Below are positions 15,935 to 24,359 of a stretch of DNA of 29,467 nucleotides, one piece after another. The stretch is from NCBI GenBank assembly GCA_964014735.1, contig CAXHBH010000019.1:1-29467 (forward strand). The letters run 5' to 3'. Both the position numbers and the translations under genes were made by a program. The notes under the pieces are model-generated. The model was not told the DNA's origin and searched no databases. It worked only from the letters and a program-made list of their open reading frames with translations. This DNA is from UBA7446 sp964014735. Its GTDB lineage: Bacteria; Bacteroidota; Bacteroidia; Flavobacteriales; Flavobacteriaceae. Every line of letters begins with the position of its first letter. Within the stretch, counting starts at the first letter, position 1.

Positions 15935-17536
15935 ATGAGACCGTTTAAATCTGCCATAAAAACAAATAAAGCGAGTTATAAAGAAAACTACGCTGAAATG
16001 GAAAAGCTGGTGCTGAAATTGCATCAACAGTTGAAAAACAGCCAAATACAAGGCACAGAAGCTTCCATTGGGCGTGCGCGAAAGCGAGGTAAGTTTTTGG
16101 CGCGTGAGCGCATTGCCCTATTGTTAGATAAAGACAGTCCGTTCTTAGAGTTGATGCCGTTGGCAGGACTTATGCACGACGGCGGTTTTGGTCCAGGAGG
16201 TACTACGGTGGCTGGAATTGGCTATGTAAACAAGCGACTTTGTTTGGTTAATGCAAACCTAGGCACACGCAAAGGCGGTGCTGTGGACTATGCTACTAGT
16301 CTAAAGGTATTGCGCTTGGGTGAAATCGCATTAGAAAACAAACTACCTACCATTAATTTGGTAGAAAGTGGTGGTGCAAATCTTCCCGACCAAGACCGTG
16401 TTTTCAACAATTACGGTGCTTCTTTCAGAGAAATGTCTAGGCGTTCCAAACTAGGAATTCCAACCATATCAATTGTTTTTGGTAACGCCACAGCTGGCGG
16501 TGCTTATGTTCCTGGAATGTCGGACTACACCATCATGCAAAAAGATGCTGCAAAAGTGTTTTTAGCAGGGCCTCCCCTAGTGAAGATGGCCACTAAAGAA
16601 ATTGCAAACGACGAAGAACTTGGCGGAGCCAATATGCACAGCCGTATTTCAGGAGTAGCAGACTTTTTGGCTGAGGATGAGCAAGATGCCATTAGCATTG
16701 CTAGAGACTTAATCAAAACATTGAAGCCCGCAAAACCATACACAACACCACATGCACCAGTTGTACCACCAAGATACAGTGCAGAAGAACTTTTGGGTAT
16801 CGTACCAGCTAACCTCAAAAGAGCCATAGATATCAGAGAGGTATTGATTCGTATTGTGGATAATTCTGAGTTTACCGAATTTAAAACCAACTACGGGGTT
16901 ACAATGGTATGTTGCTGGGCCAATATCAATGGATATCCATTAGGTATCATTGCCAACAACGGTGTTATTTTTGCCGAGTCAGCACAGAAAGCCACACAGT
17001 TTATACAACTTGCAAATAAATCGAATAAGCCACTATTGTTTATTCATAATACCACTGGATTTATGGTGGGCAAGCAATACGAACAAAAAGGAATGATCAA
17101 CAGTGGTGCGCAGTTGATACACGCCGTTTCAGGCAGCACAGTACCACACATAAGCTTGTTGATTGGCAACTCGTATGGCGCTGGAAATTACGCCATGTGT
17201 GGGCGTTCTTTTCAACCCCGATTTTTATTCTCCTACCCCAATGTCCAATCTGGCGTAATGGGTGCAGAACAATTGTCGGGTGTGATGGAAATTGTCAAAC
17301 GCCAATCTGCAGCATCGCTAAACAAAAAAGTAGATGAAAAAATGCTCAAAAAATCCAAAGATGCTATGTATCAAGAAGCCAAGCAAAAGGCAAGTGTCTG
17401 GCATGCTACTTCAGAGCTTTGGGATGACGGTGTGATAGACCCGCGGGATACACGCAAACACCTCAGCCTGTGCTTGGCTACCGTCTATAACGACAACATT
17501 GAAGGCAGTGATGCCTTTGGCGTATTTCGCATGTAG
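15935..17536 (+). CDS. Acyl-CoA carboxylase, carboxyltransferase (beta) subunit
   Basis: Transfers carboxyl from biotin to an acyl-CoA such as propionyl- or methylcrotonyl-CoA. The 533 residues form two crotonase-like halves. The first has G-G-F-G-P-G-G-T-T-V-A-G, V-E-S-G-G-A-N-L-P and the acyl-CoA pocket G-N-A-T-A-G-G-A-Y-V-P-G-M-S-D (about 183-197). The second has A-N-N-G-V-I-F-A-E-S-A, N-T-T-G-F-M-V-G and the biotin-site G-N-S-Y-G-A-G-N-Y-A-M-C-G-R (about 410-423). This layout is closest to the methylcrotonyl-CoA-type beta subunits, which fits branched-chain catabolism alongside the E1 gene, but propionyl-CoA or longer substrates are not excluded. The biotin-carboxylase alpha subunit is not in this window, so it must be elsewhere. 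Converges with bshA, one base apart. Confidence 0.87.
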   Translation: MRPFKSAIKTNKASYKENYAEMEKLVLKLHQQLKNSQIQGTEASIGRARKRGKFLARERIALLLDKDSPFLELMPLAGLMHDGGFGPGGTTVAGIGYVNKRLCLVNANLGTRKGGAVDYATSLKVLRLGEIALENKLPTINLVESGGANLPDQDRVFNNYGASFREMSRRSKLGIPTISIVFGNATAGGAYVPGMSDYTIMQKDAAKVFLAGPPLVKMATKEIANDEELGGANMHSRISGVADFLAEDEQDAISIARDLIKTLKPAKPYTTPHAPVVPPRYSAEELLGIVPANLKRAIDIREVLIRIVDNSEFTEFKTNYGVTMVCCWANINGYPLGIIANNGVIFAESAQKATQFIQLANKSNKPLLFIHNTTGFMVGKQYEQKGMINSGAQLIHAVSGSTVPHISLLIGNSYGAGNYAMCGRSFQPRFLFSYPNVQSGVMGAEQLSGVMEIVKRQSAASLNKKVDEKMLKKSKDAMYQEAKQKASVWHATSELWDDGVIDPRDTRKHLSLCLATVYNDNIEGSDAFGVFRM

Positions 17537-17537
17537 T

Positions 17538-18659
17538 TTAAGCTAGAGCTTTTTGATACATTTCCTCGTATACAGGTACAATTTGAAGCACATCAAAACG
17601 ACATGCAGACTCGTAGGCTTGGTGCTTAAACAAGGTCAGCTTTTCTTTATCAGACAATAATGCAATAGCATGATTTGCCATGGCATCAACATCACCAACA
17701 GAAGTGAGATAACCAGTTTGTCCATGTATGTTTACTTCTGGTAGCCCGCCCGTATTGGTTGAAATTACGGGAGTGGCAGCAGCCATTGCTTCCAAGGCAG
17801 CAAGTCCAAAGCTTTCGGTTTGTGAGGGCAACAACAACAAATCAGAGTAGCATAAAATCTTACTCACCTCGTTGGTTTTACCATAGAAGACAACATCATC
17901 CCGAATATCCAATTCTCGACAGCGGTTTTCAGCAGATAAGCGGTCTGGCCCATCGCCTACCATCATAAGTTTTGCAGGCATATTCTGTCGAACTTTGGCA
18001 AAGGTTTCAATGACGTCCAGCACACTTTTTACAGGTCTAAAATTACTTACATGCGTAAGTATAACCTCGTTTGCAGTAGCAACTGTTGAACGCTCACAAT
18101 TCATCCTAATATTGTCATAGCGTGATATGTTGATAAAGTTAGGTACCACATGAATTTCTTTATGTACATCAAACAAGCTAAAGGTATCACTGCGTAAATC
18201 TTTTGAAACAGCAGTTACCAAATCTGAATTATTGATACTAAAGGTAACGGCAGGTTTATAAAAGGGATGGCTTCCAACTAAGGTAATATCCGACCCGTGA
18301 AGTGTGGTTACCAATGGAATGTCTATACCGCTTTCTTTAAGCATTTGCTTGGCCATATAGGCCGCATAAGCATGTGGAATTGCATAGTGTACGTGTAGCA
18401 ATTCTATTTGATGCAGCTTCACCATCTCTACCAAAATACTAGAAAGTGCCAGCTCATATGGCTGGAAATGAAACAGTGGGTAGCGCGGTACGTGTACCTC
18501 ATGAAAGTGGATGTTACCCACCAAAGACTGCAAGCGCACCGGCTGTTTATAACTTACAAAATGTACCTCGTGACCCCTTTCTACTAATGAAATTCCCAGT
18601 TCGGTAGCCACTACCCCACTACCGCCGTAGGTTGGGTAACAAACGATTGCTATTTTCAT
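17538..18659 (-). CDS. bshA: N-acetyl-alpha-D-glucosaminyl L-malate synthase (bacillithiol pathway)
   Basis: First enzyme of bacillithiol synthesis, joining GlcNAc from UDP-GlcNAc to L-malate in the cytosol. A GT4 (GT-B) protein of 373 residues opening with M-K-I-A-I-V-C-Y-P-T-Y-G-G-S-G-V-V-A-T-E, the characteristic BshA start, then L-H-G-S-D (120-124) and the E-x7-E donor-binding motif E282-S-F-G-L-A-A-L-E290. Length is normal. Many Bacteroidota make bacillithiol, so the assignment is expected. bshB and bshC are not in the window. It has its own promoter-like sequence in the 80-base gap behind the GH3 gene, with an inverted repeat across the -7 element. Confidence 0.94.
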   Translation of the reverse strand: MKIAIVCYPTYGGSGVVATELGISLVERGHEVHFVSYKQPVRLQSLVGNIHFHEVHVPRYPLFHFQPYELALSSILVEMVKLHQIELLHVHYAIPHAYAAYMAKQMLKESGIDIPLVTTLHGSDITLVGSHPFYKPAVTFSINNSDLVTAVSKDLRSDTFSLFDVHKEIHVVPNFINISRYDNIRMNCERSTVATANEVILTHVSNFRPVKSVLDVIETFAKVRQNMPAKLMMVGDGPDRLSAENRCRELDIRDDVVFYGKTNEVSKILCYSDLLLLPSQTESFGLAALEAMAAATPVISTNTGGLPEVNIHGQTGYLTSVGDVDAMANHAIALLSDKEKLTLFKHQAYESACRFDVLQIVPVYEEMYQKALA

Positions 18660-18704
18660 ATTGAAAACATTTTACGGTACATATTTTTTTTAATTCGCAT
18701 CAAA

Positions 18705-18735
18705 CAAAAGTATTGGTAATACTTAGAAGCGCAAA
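18705..18735 (-). promoter_or_regulatory. Strong consensus promoter for bshA
   Basis: On the minus strand TTTG (18732-18735), a 19-base spacer, and TACTTTTG (18705-18712) match the Bacteroidota consensus TTTG-N19-TAnnTTTG. The leader to the bshA ATG at 18659 would be about 40 bases. It shows that bshA can be transcribed separately from the GH3 gene, which ends at 18740. Confidence 0.65.
18708..18724. repeat. Perfect 7-bp inverted repeat overlapping the bshA -7 element
   Basis: On the minus strand AAGTATT-ACC-AATACTT: two perfect 7-base arms around a 3-base loop, followed by TTGTTTG. It lies across the promoter spacer and the start of the -7 box. It could be a repressor or redox-regulator operator, or a weak terminator stem for the GH3 gene ending 16 bases upstream. 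Either is inference. Confidence 0.5.
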
Positions 18736-18739
18736 ACAA

Positions 18740-20341
18740 TCAATCAAAACCTTCAATGGTAACGGGTAATTTACCCAACGCTTTGATTTTTCCAAATAAT
18801 ATTTGCGCTGCAGCATTGACAAAAACCGCTTCTTGTTGGTGTGCCAGCAGCACGCTTGAACATTCACCTAAATTTGAAACCTGACGCAAAACATAGGGTT
18901 TTGCAAAAACAACAACGTGTACATTTTTATGTTTTAATAGTTCTGTCAATTTCTGAAGTGCTGTTGTTGACAGATACTGTTTTTTCCAGGGAGTTGTCGT
19001 ATCTGCAAAGATACCTACAACCAAAGTTTCATTTGGACTGATATGCTTTGTTGCTTCAAAAGGAGAAAGCTGACGCACTCTAGCGTATTTCCCAAGAGAA
19101 TTTAAAAAAGTGTTTTCGTTTTGTGTCCCTACAGCAACAAAAGCTAAATTGGCTTTTGGTTTTATGGGGAAAGCCTCGTTTTGGTGTACTAATACAAGAC
19201 TCTGCTCAGCTATTGCCTGAAGTAAGTAGCGATCAACAGACGAAAAGGGCAAAACTTCATAAAAACCCCTTTTGGATTGATCCAAGCTAAGTTGGTATTT
19301 GGCTGCTAGGATTTTTTTAACCGATAGTGCCAATCGTGCTGGCGTAATCCTGCCAGCCATATAATGGGATTTTATATTGGAAATGGATTTTGTCAGGTCT
19401 TCTGGCATTAGCAATACATCTGCACCTGCCATAAAGGTCTCAAGTGCGGGTTTATCAATATTGCTGGTAATACCTTTCATATTCAATGCATCAGTAAAAA
19501 TAAGTCCGTTAAAGCCCATTTTGTTCTGCAATAAATCATTTAACACAATTGGTGAGGTCGAAACGGGAATACTGTCATTCCCTGTTAGTGAAGGCACAGC
19601 CAAATGACCTACCATAATTCCCTTAAGCTTGTTATCAATCAAATGACGAAACGGTAATAAATCTATGCTGTCCAGTACTTTTTTGCTACGACTGATGAGT
19701 GGAAGTACCAAGTGAGAATCTTGTTTTGCTGTACCGTGACCGGGAAAATGTTTGGCCACCGCCCAAACGCCTGCTGTTTGTAAGCCTTGCATAAAAGCAC
19801 CCCCATGGTTTGCTATTTCATGGGGGTCATCACCAAAAGATCGAACACCAATGATTGGGTTTTTGGATTCGCTATTGACATCCAAAACTGGTGCAAATGA
19901 TATATGTACACCCATGCTGCGCTTGCGCTCACCTAATCTTTTACCCAATGCAAAAACCAAATCACTATGTGGCAATGCGCCAAGGGTCATGGCGTATGGA
20001 TAAGCGGATAAATCTGTCAGGCGCATGGCCATGCCCCACTCTGCATCTGCAGCAATAAGCAAAGGAACTGAAGATTGATTTTGATAGGCATGGGTATCAA
20101 TAAGCTGTTGTTTGCTTGTCCCCTTCGAGAATAAAACCCCGCCAATGTACTGTTTTTGTATCTGGTTGCTGGTTGCCATCTTTTTGGAGGCATTCCCATC
20201 TGGATAAGCCATGACCATAAAAAGTTGCCCAATTTTTTGATCGAGAGTCATTTGAGCATAAAGGCTATCTACCCATGCTTGTTGAGATTGAGCTTGCACT
20301 AGTGTTGCCGCAAATAAAATCGTAGACAAAAAACGAAACAT
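18740..20341 (-). CDS. Glycoside hydrolase family 3 (NagZ-like beta-N-acetylhexosaminidase)
   Basis: Exported 533-residue GH3 enzyme. The signal peptide is MFRFLSTILFAATLVQAQS. Catalytic features are K-H-F-P-G-H-G (197-203), D-S-H (208-210; the Asp/His dyad of NagZ-type enzymes) and the nucleophile in F-T-D284-A-L-N-M-K-G. After the TIM barrel (to about 345) comes a GH3 C-terminal-like alpha/beta domain ending at G-K-L-P-V-T. The likely reaction is removal of GlcNAc from peptidoglycan fragments, fitting the amidase and NagK-like genes. Many flavobacterial relatives next to bshA are nearly twice as long, with a beta-lactamase-like domain at the C-terminus, which is absent here. It follows the 160-residue conserved gene by 14 bases, so it is probably the last gene of that operon. 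Confidence 0.86.
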   Translation of the reverse strand: MFRFLSTILFAATLVQAQSQQAWVDSLYAQMTLDQKIGQLFMVMAYPDGNASKKMATSNQIQKQYIGGVLFSKGTSKQQLIDTHAYQNQSSVPLLIAADAEWGMAMRLTDLSAYPYAMTLGALPHSDLVFALGKRLGERKRSMGVHISFAPVLDVNSESKNPIIGVRSFGDDPHEIANHGGAFMQGLQTAGVWAVAKHFPGHGTAKQDSHLVLPLISRSKKVLDSIDLLPFRHLIDNKLKGIMVGHLAVPSLTGNDSIPVSTSPIVLNDLLQNKMGFNGLIFTDALNMKGITSNIDKPALETFMAGADVLLMPEDLTKSISNIKSHYMAGRITPARLALSVKKILAAKYQLSLDQSKRGFYEVLPFSSVDRYLLQAIAEQSLVLVHQNEAFPIKPKANLAFVAVGTQNENTFLNSLGKYARVRQLSPFEATKHISPNETLVVGIFADTTTPWKKQYLSTTALQKLTELLKHKNVHVVVFAKPYVLRQVSNLGECSSVLLAHQQEAVFVNAAAQILFGKIKALGKLPVTIEGFD

Positions 20342-20355
20342 ACTTTAAAGTTAGG

Positions 20356-20838
20356 TCAAAAGTAGCGTGCGTGCCAACTTTGATGGGCAGGGACTTCCCA
20401 CTGCGTCAAAAACTCACCCTTGTTTACCACCAAATGATTGAAAACAATGGTATTTTCTGTAACTGATTTGTTTTTGGCCATTTTCTTAAAATCCATCAGC
20501 GGCTTGTAGGTTATGTATTCGCCTTGCTTAAAGCTGACATTCATCTTATCCAAAAGCGTAACCTCATAAGTCGATTCAATTTCTTGGATGATTTTGACAG
20601 ATGCATCAATGGAACAACCCGTGGCTGCTTGTTGGCTTTCATCCAGTGCAATAACAATAAATCTGTTATATGGTATAGTTACAGCTGCGTTAAGGGATGC
20701 GCCATGTGCTGTCCATTGGGTCAGAAAGGCATTTAATTTTGTGGTGATTTCATCACATTCACCATTGGAAAAAGGCCGACTTGCTGGATATATCCATACA
20801 CGGGCTTCATCGGACAATGTGTCGAAAGGAACTTGCAT
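20356..20838 (-). CDS. Conserved Bacteroidota protein, often mislabelled 'ABC transporter ATPase'
   Basis: A 160-residue cytosolic protein. I recognise the family: M-Q-V-P-F-D-T-L-S start, A-R-V-W-I-Y-P-A-S-R-P-F, L-x-Q-W-T-A-H-G (about 40-48), Y-N-R-F-I-V-I-A-L-D-E, G-C-S-I-D-A-S-V, M-N-V-S-F-K-Q-G-E and the ending W-H-A-R-Y-F. No Walker A, signature or Walker B motif is present, so the common name is misleading; the true function is unknown. ATG 20838 is chosen because it starts one base after the stop of the CCG protein, whereas the longer version would run 12 codons into it. Strict linkage to the Fe-S genes suggests a role connected with that module. Confidence 0.8.
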   Translation of the reverse strand: MQVPFDTLSDEARVWIYPASRPFSNGECDEITTKLNAFLTQWTAHGASLNAAVTIPYNRFIVIALDESQQAATGCSIDASVKIIQEIESTYEVTLLDKMNVSFKQGEYITYKPLMDFKKMAKNKSVTENTIVFNHLVVNKGEFLTQWEVPAHQSWHARYF

Positions 20839-20839
20839 A

Positions 20840-21634
20840 TTACAGGTCATCTGCTTGTTGGATAAGTTCTGCAATATCCATTACCGCAATGGATCCTTCC
20901 TTTTCCTTATTCTTGACACCATCGGTCATCATGGTATTACAAAAAGGACAACCTGCAGCAATAATATCGGGATTGGTTTCCAGGGCCTGTTCGGTACGCT
21001 CAATGTTGATTTCCTTATCACCTGCTTCTACGTCTTTAAACATTTGTGCCCCACCAGCGCCACAGCAAAGCCCTTTAGCTTTACAGCTTTTCATTTCAAT
21101 CAACTCACTCTCCAGCTTGGCCAAAACGTCCCTAGGCGCTTCATATTCATTATTAGCACGTCCCAAATAGCAGGGGTCGTGAAAAGTAATCCGCTTATCT
21201 TTGAATTTACTAGCTTCAACCTTAAGTTTACCTTCGTCTAGCAATTGTTTAAGGAATTGGGTGTGGTGTACTACTTCATATTCACCTCCTAAACTTGGAT
21301 ACTCATTTTTTAGTGTGTTAAAACAATGCGGACAGCTAGTAACTATCTTTTTTACTTCATAGCCATTTAACACCTCAATATTAGTCATGGCTTGCATTTG
21401 AAACAAAAACTCGTTGCCAGCACGCTTAGCAGGGTCTCCCGTACAGCTTTCTTCAGGTCCAAGCACAGCAAATGAAATTTCAGCTTTTATCAATAATTTG
21501 ACAAAAGTCTTGGTAATTTTCTTCGCACGATCGTCGAAACTTCCAGCACAACCTACCCAAAAAAGCACCTCGGGCTGTTTGCCAAGGGCAGCTAATTCGG
21601 CCATGGTTGGTATGTTAGTCGTGTTGTCCATCAT
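20840..21634 (-). CDS. CCG-domain (heterodisulfide-reductase-like) Fe-S protein
   Basis: A 264-residue soluble protein with two cysteine-rich CCG-type domains, as in HdrB/HdrD, GlpC and LutA. Visible motifs are F-W-V-G-C-A-G-S-F-D, E-S-C-T-G-D-P-A-K-R-A-G-N-E, S-C-P-H-C-F-N-T-L, H-D-P-C-Y-L-G-R, L-C-C-G-A-G-G-A-Q-M-F and G-C-P-F-C-N-T-M-M. It probably accepts electrons from the 4Fe-4S clusters of the membrane protein encoded two genes upstream and passes them to (or takes them from) a small molecule or disulfide. Start chosen at the ATG-ATG pair (21634/21631), overlapping the end of the HAD gene by about 20 bases; a start four codons earlier is less likely. The substrate is unknown. Confidence 0.85.
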   Translation of the reverse strand: MMDNTTNIPTMAELAALGKQPEVLFWVGCAGSFDDRAKKITKTFVKLLIKAEISFAVLGPEESCTGDPAKRAGNEFLFQMQAMTNIEVLNGYEVKKIVTSCPHCFNTLKNEYPSLGGEYEVVHHTQFLKQLLDEGKLKVEASKFKDKRITFHDPCYLGRANNEYEAPRDVLAKLESELIEMKSCKAKGLCCGAGGAQMFKDVEAGDKEINIERTEQALETNPDIIAAGCPFCNTMMTDGVKNKEKEGSIAVMDIAELIQQADDL

Positions 21635-22067
21635 CAAAGACCTCAATGGTCACTTCTTTTTCAATTAGATCGGTGAATTTACCGTTATAACGAGTTGCCT
21701 TTACCAAGTGATTGTCAACCCAGTGATAGTTTCCACCGCGAGGCTTGCCCATTAGCAATGAGTGATATTTAAAACCATACTTATTTAACCAGCCTTCAGT
21801 TACTTTGCGATGGTTTTCGGTTCTTGAAGTAAAAAAACAGATCATGTGACCTTGGTAATACCACTTATTTAGTGTTTCCAATGCATCGGGATACAACTCT
21901 GCTGTAGCCATTCGCTCAGGTTCCTCATTAGGAATATCATCACAGATGGTACCATCAATATCGATTAAGTAATTTTTAACCCCTTCTGGAAGAACTGGAC
22001 TGATATGTTCACCGTCCTCTAGTTTTTCTTGCAACAATTGCTCTACTTCTTCTTTGTTCATGTTCAT
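21615..22067 (-). CDS. HAD-superfamily phosphatase-like protein
   Basis: A 150-residue protein with HAD motif I, L-I-D36-I-D38-G-T-I-C-D-D, and a probable motif II, F-F-T-S-R-T. The C-terminal part has a basic G-K-P-R-G-G-N-Y-H-W-V-D-N segment where the motif III lysine may lie. There is no large cap insert, so this is a small C0-type HAD fold. Similar flavobacterial proteins have been named phosphoheptose isomerase, which the motifs do not support. Start ATG overlaps the stop of the Fe-S membrane gene (ATGA), and its end overlaps the CCG gene, so the three are translationally coupled. Substrate unknown. Confidence 0.75.
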   Translation of the reverse strand: MNMNKEEVEQLLQEKLEDGEHISPVLPEGVKNYLIDIDGTICDDIPNEEPERMATAELYPDALETLNKWYYQGHMICFFTSRTENHRKVTEGWLNKYGFKYHSLLMGKPRGGNYHWVDNHLVKATRYNGKFTDLIEKEVTIEVFDDGQHD

Positions 22068-23392
22068 ATATTTATCTCTTCACGCCATGCGATACGGTCT
22101 TGTTGATTAAATGGCCAAGGAGCGCCGTTATTTTCTACATTGGACATCATATTGTTTAATGCGGTTGGTGCTGCCGATTGCTCCATAACGAGATAGCGGC
22201 GCATGTCTGTGATAATGGAGAGTGGGTCAATAGCTATTGGACAGGCTTCTACACAAGCATTACATGAGGTGCAGGCCCACAATTCTTCTCTTGAAATATA
22301 ATTATCCAAGAGCGTATTTGCGTTGACTTCTTTTCCCTTGTTCAGAAACGAACCTACTTCTGTAAGACGGTCACGGGTATCCATCATTATTTTTCTGGGG
22401 GATAGTTTTTTGCCTGTTTGGCTGGCTGGGCATTCAACCGTACACCTGCCACATTCGGTACAAGAATAAGCGTTCATCAATTGTACCCAGTTTAAATCAA
22501 CTACATCAGCAGCACCAAAAGTACTGGGTGCAGTATCAGTAGTAGAAGCAGCGTAGGGATCAGCGTTAGGGTCTAACATCAACTTAACTTCATCTGTGAC
22601 CGCTTGCATATTTGTAAACTGACCTTTTGGAGTAAGCTTTGCAAACCAAGTATTGGGAAATGCCAGAATGATATGCAGGTGTTTTGAATAGTAAAGGTAG
22701 TTCATGAAAAGTAAAATTCCCGCAATATGTAACCACCAGGCTGTACGTTCAACTGCAATGACTTGTGCGATACTCAAACCATCAAAAAGCGGAGTTATCC
22801 ATTGACTAACTGGGAAGCTACCAACTTTCTGGTAATATGGATCTTGCGCATTAATCTGCAACCAATGGTCAGACGCATTCATGGTTAGGAACAAGCCCAT
22901 GAGTATAACTTCGGAATAAAGAATAATATCTGCATCCCATTTGGGCCAGCCTTTCATTTCTGCTTTCCAAAAACGTTTGATGCGTATAACATTTCGTCGG
23001 GTCCAAAACAGTATTACGCTTACCAATACCAGTGCAGAAAAAACCTCAAAAATAACGATTAAAATATCGTAAAAACCACCCAAAAATGGTGCGAAAATAC
23101 GGTGTGTCCCTAAAAAGCCATCGATGACAATTTCTAGTAATTCAATATTGATTACAATAAAGCCAATGTAGACGATAATATGAAGTAGCCCAGATAATGG
23201 TTTTCGAACCATTTTAGATTGACCAAGAGCAATACGTGCCATATGTAACCATCGCTTTTTGGGTTGGTCAGATCTGTTGGCAGCAGTACCTAATCTGATG
23301 TTACGAATAATACGCCGGATGTTGCGGACAAACAATCCCGATAAGGAAAAGAAAAGTATTCCAAACAATATATTTGACAAGTAGGCAGCCAT
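22064..23392 (-). CDS. Membrane-bound 2x[4Fe-4S] oxidoreductase subunit
   Basis: A 442-residue inner-membrane protein. It has about five hydrophobic segments (roughly 5-22, 68-90, 108-130, 155-172 and 215-235), as in NarI/HdrE-like quinone-facing subunits; His71, His222 and His238-240 are possible haem ligands. The soluble C-terminal part has two ferredoxin-type motifs: C311-x2-C314-x2-C317-x3-C321-P and C374-x2-C377-x2-C380-x3-C384-P. With the CCG protein it makes a split version of an HdrD/GlcF/GlpC-like electron-transfer unit. It starts 3 bases after the MCE gene and overlaps the HAD gene by 4 bases. Electron donor and acceptor are not evident. Confidence 0.85.
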   Translation of the reverse strand: MAAYLSNILFGILFFSLSGLFVRNIRRIIRNIRLGTAANRSDQPKKRWLHMARIALGQSKMVRKPLSGLLHIIVYIGFIVINIELLEIVIDGFLGTHRIFAPFLGGFYDILIVIFEVFSALVLVSVILFWTRRNVIRIKRFWKAEMKGWPKWDADIILYSEVILMGLFLTMNASDHWLQINAQDPYYQKVGSFPVSQWITPLFDGLSIAQVIAVERTAWWLHIAGILLFMNYLYYSKHLHIILAFPNTWFAKLTPKGQFTNMQAVTDEVKLMLDPNADPYAASTTDTAPSTFGAADVVDLNWVQLMNAYSCTECGRCTVECPASQTGKKLSPRKIMMDTRDRLTEVGSFLNKGKEVNANTLLDNYISREELWACTSCNACVEACPIAIDPLSIITDMRRYLVMEQSAAPTALNNMMSNVENNGAPWPFNQQDRIAWREEINI

Positions 23393-23395
23393 GTT

Positions 23396-24349
23396 TTACT
23401 CTGATTTTTTAGGTTTTTCGTACGTCGTATTTTTTTTGCCAAATAGCGAAAAATGAACGTATCTTTTGGGGTTAAGGCGCATGTCTTGCAACAGCAGTTG
23501 TATTTGTAAGTTGGTTTCGTTTAGGGCGTTTACCAGCGAATCACTTTGAACAAGTTTTCCTAAGGTTCCTTCACCTGCATTTACTTTGGTTGTAATGGCT
23601 GTTAGGTTTACAGCAGAATTTTCAAGCATACGAATGCTAGCAGCAAGTGGTGCTTGTTTTAACGAATCGGTTATAGCAGCAGCATTTTCTGAAGCACGGG
23701 CTAGTGCATCAAAAGTATTGTAAAGCGCGCCGTCAGTATCGTTTACAGAACTACTAAGCGCATTTGTCAAGGTCGTTAATGCAACAGTTATATAATTAAA
23801 TTGATCTATGGATTGCCGCAAGGCTTCTTGGCGCTCGATGTCCATAACATTTTTAAATGAAATCAATACAGAGTCTGCATGAACAATCATACTCTCAATT
23901 TTTTCTTGAAGTGGAGATAATTTCTCGTTTACCAAATCTGTAAGTCCTGGTGCAACGGAAGTTTGAAGCGTGTCGCCATATTCTGCATCAGCAGAGTTAT
24001 CAAAAGCAGGTATAATAGCCAAGGCTTTTCCTCCAATCAAACCAGATTCATAGATTTGCGCAATGCTATTTTTGGAAAAAGGAAAATCGTTTTCAACCCT
24101 AAAAGTTAGAAAAATTTTACCACTGGGAAACATCAACTTGCTATTCTCAACAGAACCTACTTCATAACCATTTATTGTTACAGGTGTACCATTTAATAAT
24201 CCCTCTGTGTTGTCATAAATGCCATAGAATAATCTGTCAGAAACAAAAACATCATTTGATTTGAGATAACTAAAGCCAATAAAAAATAAACTTATCCCAA
24301 AAATGAAAAGCAAGGCAGTTTTTATTTCATTAGAAAATTTCAAAATCAA
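23396..24349 (-). CDS. MCE-family (MlaD-like) lipid transport protein
   Basis: A 317-residue periplasmic protein with an N-terminal membrane anchor (about 12-28), then an MCE domain (about 38-115: G-L-L-N-G-T-P-V-T-I-N-G-Y-E-V-G-S-V and G-L-I-G-G-K-A-L-A-I-I-P), and a helical tail likely to form a coiled coil. Such proteins make hexameric channels carrying phospholipids between inner and outer membranes, usually with MlaE/MlaF, which are not in this window. No ATG is available: the candidate starts are TTG codons at 24349 and 24343, the latter giving MKFSNEIKT, closer to the family start. A consensus promoter lies just upstream. Confidence 0.82.
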   Translation of the reverse strand: MILKFSNEIKTALLFIFGISLFFIGFSYLKSNDVFVSDRLFYGIYDNTEGLLNGTPVTINGYEVGSVENSKLMFPSGKIFLTFRVENDFPFSKNSIAQIYESGLIGGKALAIIPAFDNSADAEYGDTLQTSVAPGLTDLVNEKLSPLQEKIESMIVHADSVLISFKNVMDIERQEALRQSIDQFNYITVALTTLTNALSSSVNDTDGALYNTFDALARASENAAAITDSLKQAPLAASIRMLENSAVNLTAITTKVNAGEGTLGKLVQSDSLVNALNETNLQIQLLLQDMRLNPKRYVHFSLFGKKNTTYEKPKKSE

Positions 24350-24359
24350 AGTGTTTTTT

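Noticed and set aside
16525..16890. A 121-codon minus-strand frame inside the carboxylase gene
   Set aside because: Antisense to a strongly conserved carboxyltransferase region; no start context or family features.
20356..20838. Annotation as an ABC transporter ATPase
   Set aside because: No Walker A, signature or Walker B motif is present; the name is a known misnomer for this family.
20588..21241. A 217-codon plus-strand open frame
   Set aside because: It lies antisense across the CCG Fe-S gene and the 160-residue gene, both of which match known families; its translation has no recognisable domain.
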